DNA of 64,000 bases from Ilyonectria destructans (GCA_020740775.1 JAHEWK010000015.1:1240001-1304000); one strand, 5' to 3'. Counted from the first letter of the stretch, positions 11,031 to 22,458 are shown. Notes: generated by a model from the letters alone, not told the origin. Numbers and translations: made by a program.

Positions 11031-12085
11031 GGTATCCGGAACTCGGTGGGCGCTCAACGAGTTATTGATACGCGTGGATTGAAAGAGTGGGTTTGGAGAA
11101 ACAACGACTTGCAGGGTAAACCACAATTCCGGGGTGTCGACCATGTCATGTAACTATATCCACCCACGTCTCCGCTACTAAAGGACATGACTAAGTTGAG
11201 GCGAACCTTGTGGGTCTCCGTGGGGTTGGAGCATTGTACATGACTGAGATATCTGGTGTGGAGTATTCACACTTCCCCGCAGTTCCCCAGACGTTAGTCA
11301 TGACATGAGACATGCTGTAGCTTCTGTGACAGCGAGCATGGGTTGTCTCATTTTTGTCGCCTTTCCAACGATTCTAATTTAGTTTCATTATGTACATGCC
11401 TTGGAATCATTAGTCCTCAGCGTTCTGAGAATCAGACATGAGTTTTTGTGCTTAGATTGATAGCAGTAGTGGACTCATGAAGGCAACATTACAAACGTTT
11501 CATTGCTACGGCCAGGGCACTGAATCGTTTTCCACCCTGGCCCGTGATTAGATAGTGTCTTTGGGCGGCGGTACCCGTTCAGTTACAATTGTCGCTTAAC
11601 GATGGCCGAACCCAGATATTGCTCCCGTGGTACCCTTCATGGAATCGGATCCCAGGATCGGACGCATCAGGAAACTTCAATGTCCCTTATTATACGAATA
11701 GTGATGAGGGCTTTGGGAGCAGGGTACATAGCTATGAGGGACATGAATGGAAAAAATTGCTACGTACGAAGTGTGCCTTATCTGCCGTACGCATTTGAAG
11801 CGGAATTACAATCCCGCTAGTCATTTGGTCCTAGGCCCTGGTCGCCCGAGGTCCCACCTAGGCACGGAAGTGAATTGCGTTGAATTGTTCCGATTTATGA
11901 TCATTAATGGGGAATTGTGATCTGACTCTCGAGCTAGTAGCATCTCATGTATTCTATGCTCCCTGTATTGCTTCTTAAAGGCTTCAACATCAAAACGGAT
12001 CATTTCTTTTGATAGGAAAAATTGACTTGCTCATCTTTTTTAATTTTCGGCAATCTATTAGCTTCCTATAGTCCGATTCAACGCA
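11031..12085. other. Divergent promoter region between TF2 and the monooxygenase
   Basis: No gene is supported here; short frames around 11589-11820 lack family features. The region holds an AATTCCGG half-site near 11126 and the CGG-N10-CCG inverted repeat at 11801. Confidence 0.55.
11801..11816. promoter_or_regulatory. CGG-N10-CCG inverted repeat upstream of the BVMO gene
   Basis: CGGAATTACAATCCCG, 270 bp upstream of the monooxygenase ATG. One mismatch from a perfect palindrome, same half-site (CGGAATT) and spacing as the site in the TF1 promoter. Confidence 0.55.
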
Positions 12086-13952
12086 ATGACCAGTCCGAGT
12101 CTGATAATTATTGGAGGGGGTGTGGCTGGCATTGCCATGGCCCATACTCTCAAATGGAAGCTCGGCTGCACAGACTTTACGGTACGTGAACGGCAATCCT
12201 CAAAGCAGACATCGGTCTTCGTTCAAAGCTTACTTTAAATTATTAGATTTACGAGAAGGAAGAAGGACTCGGAGGGACTTGGAGGGTGAACACTTACCCA
12301 GGATGGTGAGTGAGTTCAGATATTATTTTCGCCTCTGTGAACACACCTGACACCCAACCAGCGGCTCCGACGTACCTATCCACTTGTATTCATTCAGCTT
12401 TAACTTGAATCCAAATTGGTCACAGGAGTTAGTTGACCAGCGAGAGATTCTGGATTGTATGTAATGGGCACACTCTTAGATGGTCTGATCTAACTCCCTT
12501 TGCAGATGTTGAATCAACCGTGGACAAGTTCCAATTGCGATCACATTTCCAGTTCAACTCGGAAGTTCTGAGTGCGGAATGGACTAATGATCTATGGCAT
12601 GTGACCTTTGTTGACACTGGCACTGGGAAGACTTTTACCAAGACGTGCAACATCCTGCTGTCCGCTGTGGGAGGCTTCTCGCAGGTCAGGGGTGTCAATT
12701 ACCCAGGCATGGATCAGTATCAGGGGAAGGTATTCCACACGGCTGAGTGGGATCACTCGTTCGACTTGACGGGGAAACGAGTCGCCGTTATTGGGAATGG
12801 CTGCAGTGCTGCGCAGGCTGTCCCATCCATCGCACCACAGGTACAGAAGCTTACCCAATACGCTCGAAGCCCTCAATGGTACCACCCGCGGCCCAACAAG
12901 GTCTTTTCTGGATTTGACAAGTTCTTGTTCCGCTACGTGCCTCTATGGCAAAGGTGGCATCGACTTGACACGTTCCTCAAGACTGACCAGCTTGCATCGG
13001 TCTACGGCTCAGATTCGAAGCAGGTTGAGCAGCGACTGGCCATTGAAGAATCAGCACGTCAGTACATTTACAAAGAAGCTCCTGAGAAATATCATAGCTT
13101 CCTCGTCCCCAAGTTCCCACTGGGGTGTAAGAGGAGAATCTACGACCCCGGCTACCTTGCATCTCTGCACCGCGACAACATCGACTTGCTTCCGGAAGGC
13201 CCGAAGAAATTCACGAAGACTGGCATCATCAGCGAGAGCGGCAAGGAGGAGGATTTCGACGCTGTGATCCTGGCCACGGGCTTCAAGGTGCAATCATTTC
13301 TCGCACCGATGACAATCGTTGGTAAGGATGGCGAGAATATCCATGACCAGTGGAATAAGAACAGAGGAGCACAAGCCTACATGGGCACCTTCGTACGCAA
13401 TCAGCCCAACTTTGCTATCTTGTAAGTACACCATGCCCCTATTGAATCAGCTTCAATGCACATCTGACTTTAACTAGGTTTGGACCCAACACTTTCCCAG
13501 CCTTCAATTCTGTCATCTATGCCATAGAAGTCCAAGTCGCTTACATCGCGTCAACATTGGTGAAGCCACTTATGGATGGATACGCAAACGTTGTGGAAGT
13601 CAAGGCGGAAGCGGAGGAGAGATTCGTGCACAATTTGGACAAGGTCTTGGCCGAGACTGTGTTTGCCGCCGGCTGCAGCAACTGGTACATTAACAGTGCT
13701 GGTCGCAACTCGGCCGCATGGCCGGGGTTGGCCGCGACATTCTGGAAGGCCACTGCTTTTCCCAAGTGGAAGGACTTTGTAATGGATGGAGGGTCGAACT
13801 GGTGGCTCTTTCACAAGGCCCGGAGACACGTTGCAAACGCGTCCTGGCCTATATGGCTCATAGCCCTCGGCGTGGGTATGTGGGCAGCATACCGGAACCC
13901 TGCTCTGTTTTCAGAGTCTGTGCCTATTGCGTTTAGTCAGCTCAGGCTGTAG
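12086..13952 (+). CDS. Baeyer-Villiger-type FAD monooxygenase
   Basis: Five exons (12086-12181, 12247-12305, 12362-12456, 12506-13421, 13478-13952) encode 546 residues. The N-terminal FAD Rossmann motif is IIGGGVAGIA, followed by EGLGGTWR. The Baeyer-Villiger fingerprint is present as GKVFHTAEWDHS, then the NADPH Rossmann motif VAVIGNGCSAAQ and the late ILATGFK. A hydrophobic stretch near the C-terminus (WPIWLIALGVGMWAAY) may be a membrane anchor. Such flavoproteins insert oxygen next to a ketone using NADPH and O2, giving an ester or lactone; sterigmatocystin StcW-like enzymes belong to the same broad group. No polyketide synthase or terpene cyclase is nearby, so a degradative role with the dehydrogenases, enone reductase and lactonase-like hydrolase is more likely than biosynthesis. 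Hydroxylase activity cannot be excluded. Confidence 0.93.
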
Positions 13953-14576
13953 GGATAGCGTCTTGTGTCACTTTAGTTCCTTAAGGATAGTAACCATTAC
14001 TTTTAAGTTTATCTAGCCTGTATACTGCATATTGGGAGCATCTGTTTTCGAAGTACTCGTACGGCGGATGTTTTTTTTAAAGTACAAGACTCATCACTTA
14101 GTACGCACTCCCCCGCAAAGTCAATATTCCACCTGGCTATGCTTAACAGTAAGACGCAATGTGGTCGCGTACATGATAACTGGTAAGCTGGATTATGTCC
14201 TTCTTCCATGCTACATGGATAGCGTCTTTGGTATTCCCGAGCACTTCCACAGACAAATACAAAGATGGACGCATGACACCTTACGCAGTACTTCAGCTTT
14301 GCATCCCACTCCTCCGTACCCCACCCAGCCAATTGACTAACTTCCAGTAGCTCCGGAATTCTTTCCCGTTTACTTAAGCATGTGCTAACAAGGTCAGCTG
14401 ATAGTCGTGATACTTCATCTTACATCTTACCCCATCTTACCCCGCAGTCGTCGTGCGGGAAAGCCAACATCCATGCATCAAGCAACTCGAGACCCTTCTC
14501 ACCTTCGTCCCTTGTTGCCTTCGTTTATCTCGGAACTTTTTTACTTCAGGTACAAGCCAATTCGCCAAATTTGAAC
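13953..14576. other. Intergenic, SDR1 promoter
   Basis: No gene supported. A 102-codon frame (14032-14340) has no family features. Contains the CGG-N9-CCG site at 14354. Confidence 0.5.
14354..14368. promoter_or_regulatory. CGG-N9-CCG site upstream of SDR1
   Basis: CGGAATTCTTTCCCG, 209 bp upstream of the SDR1 ATG; same CGGAATT half-site as the other cluster promoters. Confidence 0.45.
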
Positions 14577-15681
14577 ATGGAATCCACTCGTGATGAGTCC
14601 AGCGGAGCGAAAGTATGGCTCGTCACTGGTTGTTCCAGTGGATTTGGTGAAAGCCTTGTCCCTGCGATACTCGCCCGCGGTGACAAAGTGATTGCTACAG
14701 CTCGTCAGGTATCGGACTTGGAATATCTAAGGGATGTCAAAAATGTCGAGGCCATTCAGCTTGATGTGACCGCGCCAAACGAGGTCCTTTGCAGCAAGGT
14801 GGAAGAAGCCGTCGCCAAATTCGGAACCATTGATGTCCTGGTGAATAACGCGGGATACGTTTTGTCAGGTGTCTGGGAAGAGCTGAGGTAAAATCTCTTG
14901 AACGTCCTTTATTTGGCCGTACTTATTTATCGACGCGATGCTGACAGTGACACAGCTGTGAAGATGTCAAGCGCCAGTTCGACACCAACTTTTTTGGTGC
15001 CCTGAACTTGACCAGGGCCGTTCTTCCTATTATGCGCGCCAAAAGAACCGGGACTATCCTATTTATGGGAAGCATAGCTGGATGGCACTCAGTGGCTGCG
15101 GGTGGTGCTTATAGTGCTTCGAAGTTTGCACTGGAAGGTTCGTCTGGCTCTCCGTCTCCAACAACACGTGGGGAATGGCTATGCCCGATCTCTACTCAGA
15201 CCGTCGGCATTTATTTATCATTTAGTCTGCTAACTGACAACTTCTCTCTCCAGGGGCCGTTGAGTCTCTTGCAAAGGAGGTGCAACCAATTGGTATCCGC
15301 GTCCACATCTTTGTGTTAGGCCAGTTCCGCACAAAAATCCTTGATGTCAAAAACAAGAAAGGGAAACTTGACGCCAATGTTGGCATTCAGGAGTACGCAG
15401 AGGTCAAAAAACGGATAAATGATATACATGCAGTTACACAAGCCGCGCAACCAGGAGACCCATTATTGGCAGTGGAGAGAATAGTGGACATCGCGAGGTT
15501 CGAGAATCTTGCAGAACAGCAAGCCACTAGCTTGCCATTGCGAATCGCTATCGGATCTGACGCGGTGGACACTATGAAGCGGAAATGTCTGGAAACCCTG
15601 GAAAATCTACATAATTGGGACAGTTTCAGCTGCAGCACCGATTTCTCTGATGCAAAAGCTTTACCTGGGTACTATAGATGA
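14577..15681 (+). CDS. Short-chain dehydrogenase/reductase (SDR1)
   Basis: Three exons (14577-14887, 14956-15137, 15254-15681) encode 306 residues. Classical SDR motifs are complete: TGCSSGFG cofactor motif, LDVT, NNAGYV, active-site Ser in GSIAG and the YSASK catalytic pair. The length and the long C-terminal part fit the classical NAD(P)-dependent oxidoreductases often annotated as ketoreductases. The start at 14577 (MESTRDESS) was chosen because it lies about 20 residues before the Rossmann fold; an in-frame upstream ATG at 14382 adds unrelated residues. It probably interconverts an alcohol and a ketone in the cytosol and stands directly downstream of the monooxygenase in the same orientation. 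AATAAA-like sequence follows near 15744. Confidence 0.92.
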
Positions 15682-15954
15682 TAGATAAGTGGTAGCAATG
15701 CAAGGCTCGACTGAAGCATTAAACTGCCATGCCATTGCGTGTGAATAAACTAGACAAGTGTTGCTTGTGAACAGTAAGTCATAATATGGGAATAACAGTT
15801 CAAGTGCTAATGTCTGACCCATATGACCATAGTAGCCGTTTCGTCATACAGCGCCACCTCAAACACCCCCGTAAACATTTTAAACGGGGGGAGGGGCAAA
15901 CTGGATGCTATAATTTGATCGTATTGACTCGATTACTTTACAAATCCTGCAAAA

Positions 15955-16532
15955 CTACAAGCCACTGGTATTTATACCGTCGGTTCCACCCATCATTTTT
16001 GACCCCTCTCCAACGACCAAATTCTCGTACCCAACCATGTATGTCATTGGTAAGGTCATAAAGCGGTCACAATCGTCGCTTAGTGCCGCAGAGTACTCTT
16101 TGCTGTTGTAGAATGCCAACCAGTCGTCCCAGGATCTGACCCAGAGCTGAGCGCATCCGTCATAGTCTAGAACATTCTCACCTAGACTCTGAGCTCGCTG
16201 TTTCATTTCCACTGTTTGATGGTGCTATGGTACAGTCAGCATCAATACTATCAAGTAATTTCCATCCACATGAGTCCGACGTGAAATTCAATTGAAAAGA
16301 ATACAGGGCAGCAGCTAACCTGACAGTACCGGACAATGTGCTTTCTAAATGCCTCAGTTGCGACTGCTAGATCAGCGTGGACCGTCTGCCAGTGTCCGAA
16401 AAAGGTCTCATGGTCGATAGAATCGAGTTTCTTAAAGAAAACAGAGACCTTAATGCATGGCTGAAAGTTCGGGGTGGAATCGTAGTTCAATTCAGAATGT
16501 GTGAACTTGTGATCGACTTTAGTGAAAGGCAT
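15955..16532 (-). CDS. EthD-domain protein
   Basis: Two exons (16532-16320 and 16224-15955) encode 160 residues. The pattern IKVSVFFKKLDSIDHETFFGHWQTVHADL, followed by a second-exon aromatic-rich half, matches the EthD / dimeric alpha-beta barrel family. These small proteins include fungal dehydratase- or decarboxylase-like enzymes of aromatic metabolism and bacterial methylmuconolactone isomerase relatives. No catalytic residue can be assigned by eye. It is convergent with SDR1 and has two CGG-type sites upstream at 16696-16725. In this cluster it could isomerise or dehydrate an intermediate; that is inference from context only. Confidence 0.8.
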
Positions 16533-17112
16533 AATGACTATATTGTTTAGACTCAAAAAGTTCCGATAAATTCAAGGGTTAATATATTAACTTTCTCCAA
16601 AGTATCAAACAAACGCCAGCCTTACTTGACATTATATGAATTTATCATAATCTCCCACCGTCTCAATCGAGTGAGGCCCGATGGACCCACCTTATCGGAA
16701 TTCCAGTCTACGGAATATATTTCCAGGCTTCGTGGGGAGACCTAACGGAATCGTGCATTCGCGAGCTTGGCACATGCTTGTCAATCCCTCGGGATGTTAA
16801 TCCCCATGAGATGTAACTAGGTATCTAGTGAAGCTGTCGTTTGGAATTATCCAGTTTGAACAGCTCTCTAGAAATACGAGGCGAAAGCATCGTCACCAGT
16901 GACATACATATGATATTAACAACCCGTGAGTAATCTTGATGCTAATTAGCGGCTTTGGATAAAATTGCAACGTTTCTAGCAATCTCTTTATAGCATCGTG
17001 TGCTTTTTTGCTGGTGAGTAGCTCGGGATTTTCTGGTGGCTAGTTTGTACATCGGTCGACCTGGAGCGCCAGTATGGAAGAGAACGGCAACCTGTGCCTA
17101 TCTTGAGCTAAT
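16533..17112. other. Intergenic, EthD promoter
   Basis: Nothing gene-like; contains the CGGAAT sites at 16696-16725. Confidence 0.5.
16696..16725. promoter_or_regulatory. Two CGGAAT sites upstream of the EthD gene
   Basis: CGGAATTCC at 16696 and CGGAATATATTTCCA at 16711-16725, 164-195 bp upstream of the EthD start. The second is a CGG-N9-CCR inverted repeat with one mismatch in the terminal triplet. Confidence 0.4.
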
Positions 17113-18034
17113 CTAAGGAGTACGGTTGATATCAAAGTGTGTTTCGTGGCGGTCCAAACTTGCCGCTTCGCATATTTTCCTCATGCCTTCATTGATGTAC
17201 TCCATCTGATCTCTGAAATAGAAGCTCCTCTGAAATACTTCTACAGCCAGGCCATAGTCAGAGCCCTTTTCAACCCGCTTCCCTTTTGCGTCCGTCATGG
17301 GCCCACCAGTGAGGAGAGTGTCCACTGTCGAGACGATGGTGTCGATTGGTGTTAGGTACTCTTCTGGCCAGGAATCCCAAACTTCCCCAGAGAGCAGATT
17401 TGTCCGTACGGTTCCTGGGCAAAGGGCATATGCCCGGATACCATCTTTGTAAAAGGGCTTGCTAATAGAGCGTAGGAAGTTGACGACGCCCGCTTTGGAC
17501 GCGGAATAAAGAGGGTTGAACTCTTGCTGGTACTAGTGACATTGTTAAAGACCGGGTTGCTGGTATTTCAGAGGAGTGGGTGCCTACAAAGCCTGCAATA
17601 CTTGCAGTCACAATCAGAACCGCATCAGAGTCTCGATGCTTGTTTGATCGGAAGTAATGCTGCGCCAAGTAGCTGGTGTTGATGACAGCCTTCAAATTGA
17701 CGTCGATGCTGGTTTGCAGCAGCTCAGGTGGTGGCAATGTGTCCACTGGCTTGTAGAAGTTGTGCATTTGTATTATCCCCGCATTTGCAAAGACAAAGTC
17801 CAGTCTGCCTTGTTCTTTGAAGACGGAGTCAAATGCGTTCGACAATGAGGCCCATGACGTAACGTCGACAGCTATAAACTTGGAATTCTCAACCTCACGC
17901 GTGACTGCATCTCCAGCTGTTTTGTTGAAGTCCAAGATGTTAACCTGCCAGCCTGTTTCAAAAAGTTGCTTCGCGACGGCCAATCCCATTCCCGAGGCAC
18001 CACCAGTAATAATTGCGACTTTGGAGGAAGACAT
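17113..18034 (-). CDS. Short-chain dehydrogenase (SDR2), 15-hydroxyprostaglandin-dehydrogenase-like
   Basis: Two exons (18034-17588, 17532-17113) encode 288 residues. Motifs: ITGGASGMG (coenzyme site), DVTSW, FANAGI, an ITASIAGF-type Ser region, and after the 55 bp intron YSASKAG carrying the catalytic Tyr and Lys, followed by CPGTVRT. An acidic residue after beta-strand 2 (LDFN) suggests NAD preference, so oxidation of a secondary alcohol to a ketone is the more likely direction. Start chosen at MSSSKVAIITGG; an ATG 48 bp upstream is in frame but makes a long unrelated leader. A near-palindromic CGGAATT site lies 209 bp upstream. Convincing as an enzyme family; the substrate is unknown. Confidence 0.9.
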
Positions 18035-18242
18035 TGTGATGAAATTGAAGACGTGCGGCGTTGCGATAGTTGAATAGGGCAATGTTGCGATAATATGGAG
18101 ATATATGGTTCACGTTGTCCTGTCTTTTAAGGTGGAGATTCAGCTGTATGGGCAATGGGCACAACAGCCTGCATATATGTCAATATGACATTATGCGCTT
18201 GAATCTTGTCGTCAGGATGCGTCTATGGCACCAGGTTGGATT

Positions 18243-18271
18243 CGGAATTATAATCCATATCCATAATTCCG
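18243..18271. promoter_or_regulatory. CGGAATT site and inverted AATTCCG half-site upstream of SDR2
   Basis: CGGAATTATAATCCA (18243-18257) followed by ATAATTCCG (18263-18271), about 209-237 bp upstream of SDR2. The outer CGGAATT and AATTCCG form a wider inverted repeat as well. Confidence 0.45.
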
Positions 18272-18534
18272 AGCCCCAATTTGTCATTGCCAGCTCTCGA
18301 TCTCGCATAGCCTATATGCACGACACCAAGCAGGTCTCGCTTGGCATGCTGTCCGGTCTGTGATATTGGGGTTGTTCCAGGGATTGAGCAGCAGATTGTC
18401 CGGGATATAGATTATGTCGAAGTGCTTCGCGGATATGTCATTTATTCTCCAGTGTAATTCACCACGCCTCTACAAACGGTTTCATATTAATCCAGTCCCT
18501 TGAAATTTAGTGTGTATTTAATGCAATCTGATTT

Positions 18535-19629
18535 CTAGTTCTTTAAAAGATACTCTTTGCTAAAAGGATAGTCTGAGTATCCAATAACCGACTTTGGCGT
18601 GTAAAACGTCTCACGTTTGTAGGAATTCAGCTCCAAACCCTTCTCAACCCTGAATGGCAGGTCTGGCGTCGAGAGGAAATACCGCCCAAACATGGCAATT
18701 ATGTTCTTCTCTGGATACTCCTGATCCAAAAGTGCGCGTGCTGTGGAGGGTTTAAGCCCACCTGCAACTAGGATTGGACCGTCCCAAAGGCGATAGGCAA
18801 ATTCAAGCTTGTCTGATGCCTCTACATCGGCAGCTCCTGCAATCCTAGACTCAACAAGGTGGAGATAGGCCATGTTAAGCGTAGAAATCTGTCGAATGAC
18901 GTCGGAGAATTGGGGAATTGGATCATCCATCCTCATTCCGTTGAAAGTGCTCCAAGGGCTCAACCGAATACCAGTCTTTTCTGGTCCAATTGCTTCACAG
19001 ACCGCCTTTGCAACCTCGACAGCAAAACGGGATCGGTTCTCAATGCTACCTCCATAGATGTCTTTCCGCTTGTTGCATTTGTCTTGGATGAATTGATCAA
19101 TCAGATAACCGTTGGCACCGTGGAGCTCGATGCCATCGAACCCCGCATCAACAGCGTTCAAGGCGGCAGTAACATAGTTCTGAATCCGAGACTGGATTTG
19201 GGTAACACTGAGTCGCTGGGGTGTCGGGGAATTCGAGTCGATTGCCACAGCATCGGAGCTAAAAATAGTTGTTCCTTCACGCTTCGTTACCTCGGCGTCG
19301 GCAGCACGTCCGAGAGCCCAGAGCTGACAAAAAATGTAGGATCCGTTGGCATGAACAGCGTCTGTTATCTTACGCCACATGTCGATCTGCTCTTGATTGT
19401 ATATTCCAGGAGCATTGGCGTAGCCGCCGTCTTCGACTGAGATGAATGTACCCTCGGTTACGAGAAGTGTACCTGGCACAGAACTTCGCTGGGTGTAGTA
19501 ATCCACCATTATGTCGAGGGGTACATGCTCATCAGATGCGCGATACCGTGTCAAGGGACATAATCCCATTCGATGGGTGAGTTTCATGTTCCCAACTGTA
19601 AGAGGGCTGAATAAACGTGATTGGCCCAT
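18535..19629 (-). CDS. Old yellow enzyme family NADH:flavin oxidoreductase (ene-reductase)
   Basis: Single-exon frame of 364 residues, full length for the family. FMN barrel start: LFSPLTVGNMKLTHRMGLCPLTRYRA; then QLWALGR, the active-site loop FDGIELHGANGYLIDQFIQ (the usual H-x2-N pair for substrate carbonyl binding), SRFAVEV, RLSPW, and the C-terminal phosphate-binding ILVAGG ... AMFGRYFL. These enzymes reduce activated C=C bonds of enones with NAD(P)H. In this cluster it would saturate an alpha,beta-unsaturated cyclic ketone before Baeyer-Villiger oxidation. Divergent from the transporter gene, with inverted CGG sites at 19795 and 19980 in the shared 734 bp promoter. Confidence 0.94.
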   Translation of the reverse strand: MGQSRLFSPLTVGNMKLTHRMGLCPLTRYRASDEHVPLDIMVDYYTQRSSVPGTLLVTEGTFISVEDGGYANAPGIYNQEQIDMWRKITDAVHANGSYIFCQLWALGRAADAEVTKREGTTIFSSDAVAIDSNSPTPQRLSVTQIQSRIQNYVTAALNAVDAGFDGIELHGANGYLIDQFIQDKCNKRKDIYGGSIENRSRFAVEVAKAVCEAIGPEKTGIRLSPWSTFNGMRMDDPIPQFSDVIRQISTLNMAYLHLVESRIAGAADVEASDKLEFAYRLWDGPILVAGGLKPSTARALLDQEYPEKNIIAMFGRYFLSTPDLPFRVEKGLELNSYKRETFYTPKSVIGYSDYPFSKEYLLKN

Positions 19630-19794
19630 GTTGGCAAGTTTGATAGAAACAGATAGCGTAGTGGGAGAGATGGTTGACTTGGGACGACGGAGTATAATCT
19701 CAGGCGTTATGAGATAAGCAGTGACCTAGGTGTATAGACAGATATTTGGAACACCATATGGCATGGCCTCCATTTTCAAGAGTGTTAAAATGCC

Positions 19795-19810
19795 AGGAAT
19801 TACATTTCCG
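19795..19810. promoter_or_regulatory. Palindromic site upstream of the ene-reductase
   Basis: AGGAATTACATTTCCG, 166 bp upstream of the ene-reductase ATG. Differs from CGG-N10-CCG by one base in the first triplet. Confidence 0.4.
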
Positions 19811-19979
19811 GCGTATAAATATTTCGTAGGTGATTACGAAGCAATGTTAACTGGAACGGATTTGTGAACAGAGTGAATGTGGGGGAATAATTTGGGTAGC
19901 GAACCTTAGCTTGGCACGGATTCCTGCTACTGAGTACTGACTAAGAGGCACTAGTGAGTCATGTCACTTTGTGCAATGA

Positions 19980-19994
19980 CGGGATTCAATTCCG
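19980..19994. promoter_or_regulatory. CGG-N9-CCG site in the ene-reductase/transporter divergent promoter
   Basis: CGGGATTCAATTCCG lies 351 bp upstream of the ene-reductase and 370 bp upstream of the transporter. A TATAAAG sequence near 20213 may serve the transporter. Confidence 0.45.
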
Positions 19995-20363
19995 CACGCT
20001 AGTATGAGTCGGTGGTCACCGGGAAGATGGAAGGGGGGGGAAGAGTTCTAATGGAATTGACCATACCACAAATGAATCTCTGACATGCTAGACAGATAGG
20101 ATTGGCCCGGGATATCGTTGTTTTCTCCGCAATGGGTTACCCCAGATTGAGAAACGCGGGGGAAATCTGGAGATATGGACAGCGACCTTGAGATTACCAC
20201 AGAGATGCATGTATAAAGAAACCTAGCCCTCCTCATTCTACATTCTTCCACACGCATCTGAACTATCGTCACACATTAGCTGATCAGTGAGCAAGGCCGC
20301 GTATCGAACCCTCTCTGTCTAAACCGACCAAGTATTGCTCGGCTATTCTCTCAAAGCTTCATC

Positions 20364-22335
20364 ATGGTCAAAATGATGATTCGGGGGAAAACCATGAAGA
20401 GGGTTTTGTCGGCAAGTTGTGCCATAGTGAGTATTCTTCGATTATTTGAAGCTTGGCGGAAAGTTTACTGATTGGTGTCTCGGTTGTAGTCCTTTTGTAT
20501 GTACGGATATGACGCAGGCGTACTGGGAGGAGTCCAGGAGACAAAGCCGTTCTTACATGCCATGGGAGTAGGTTTTCCACGGCACCAAAAAACGACGACT
20601 CGGCTAATAATCCCAGAACCCGACTGGAACATACGTGGTTCCCATGATAGCATCTTCCTACACACTCGCAGCTGCAATCTGCTCGCTCGCTGTAACCATG
20701 ATCGGAATGCCTCTTGGCCGACGAATGTGCATTCTACTCGGCAATGGCTGCGTAATCATTGGTGGTTCTCTCCAGGCTTCTGCTTGGTCTGTCCCTCATA
20801 TGATTGTGGGAAGGATCTTATGTGTAAGTGCTATGAACCAGTCGTCTTTCCGCGGTTTTGATCCTAGCTAACTAAATACGACATGCAGGGTTTTGGAATT
20901 GGTGTATGCAAAGCATTTCTTTGAATGTCTAACAAATTTGATGCTGACAAGTTTCCAGTTCATCTCGTGTTCGATTCCAACCTTTCAAGCTGAAATGGCA
21001 ATGGAAGATGATCAGCGTGGGCCTGATGTGGCAGTCACCTGTGTCTTCCTTGTCTCTGGCGCAGCCATTGCATACTGGATCGATTTTGGCTTTACTCGAT
21101 TGGAGAACCAGATATCTTGGGTACGTCAAGCTAGTGAATCTTCACACATAGCAGTTCGACTAGTTAGCGCGGTCAAACTAACCATCTCCAGAGACTCCCC
21201 ATTGCACTGCAGGTCTTGTTTGCCGTTTGTGCTGGTGGTCTCACCCTTCTACTTCCGGATACTCCAAGATGGTACTATGCCAAAGGCTACGAAGCAAAGG
21301 GCGATGAGACTCTCGGTCGAATTTTCGATACCGATATTACTGACGACAGAGTCATCAAAATGAAGGAATCTATTCTAGCGAGCATTAAACTCGAGGAGTC
21401 TGACGAGCGCCAATTCAGAATTATAGACCTCGTTTGGGACCGGACAAATCTCCGCGCGGGTCGTCGTATCCGAATATCGTTTCTCATTCTCGCCATTCAA
21501 CAGATGATGGGTTAGTAGACTTGTATCAAGTTCAATTTATTGAGGATGTCAGCTAACACTCCAACTTGCAGGAATCAACCTATCTGTGTATTACAGCACT
21601 GTCATCTTCTCCCAGGTCGGCTTGTCCCCGTTCATATCACAGCTTTTGGCTGCCATCATGAACACTATCTTTGCTCTCGGATCCATTCCAACTATTTACA
21701 CTATTGAAAGGGTGGGCCGTCGTAAGGTACTGATGTACTCAGCTGTTGTTCTTACTATTTGCATGGTTATTTTTGTGGCAATGATTGGCCTGCCGCATCC
21801 CACTCAAGCAACCCAGTGGACCGCAGTTGCCGCCATTTTTGTTTACAATGCGGTCTTTGGTTATGGGTGGATCGCTGTTCCATGGCTTTATGGCCCAGAG
21901 GTACCGCTTTACGCAGCTTTTAGACCGCAGGACTTGCTAATGTCTTGCCTCAGATTGCTCCCCTCCGTCTTCGCCACGCAGGTGCCGCTGCTGGAGCATT
22001 CGGGGAGTGGATATTCTCATTCATTACCGTCTTTGCTGGAGGCATTGCGCTGCAGAATGTTGGCTGGAAGATATGGCTTTGGATGGCGCTATCTTGCTTT
22101 CTTGCCATTTTCTTTGTCTATTTCATGTGCCCCGAGGTAAGTCAAACTTCTAATCAAATCTCCAGCATCATTCAACTAATATCGTCAGACTACCGGAAAA
22201 TCCCTTGAGGAGATTGACTACATCTTCACGCAAGAAAAGGGTAGTAATACTAGTTCAGAGGATGAGGTCTTCAAAGGTTCTGAAAATGAAGAAAAAGCAA
22301 TCTCTAGTGCTGTATGTATTGAGCATAGAGGATAA
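20364..22335 (+). CDS. MFS transporter, sugar-porter type
   Basis: About nine exons; joining them gives a continuous frame of roughly 500 residues. Sugar-porter signatures seen: YGYDAGVLGGV in TM1, NPTGTYVVPMIASSYTLAA, MPLGRRMCILLGN (loop 2-3 R-x-GRR), DTPRWYYAKG (PESPRW-like), IQQMMGINLSVYYSTVIF in TM7, ERVGRRKVLM in loop 8-9 and WLYGPEIAPLRLRHAGAA (PxEI-x-LR-x-R). The C-terminal tail TTGKSLEEIDYIF is typical, followed by an acidic Ser-rich end. It is a plasma-membrane proton symporter-type protein; members carry sugars, but also quinate, inositol or other small cyclic compounds. Position at the edge of the cluster and a shared divergent promoter with the ene-reductase suggest uptake of the pathway substrate. 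Confidence 0.92.
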
Positions 22336-22458
22336 CTACCAGATGGGAATACTATCAATCAGGAAGGTTTAGATGGCTGCTAACACATTCAACATAGTAT
22401 AGCCTATATTCTCGCTATATCCAGTCCAAACACTTCAGCCCTAGACACTGCCTCCGTA

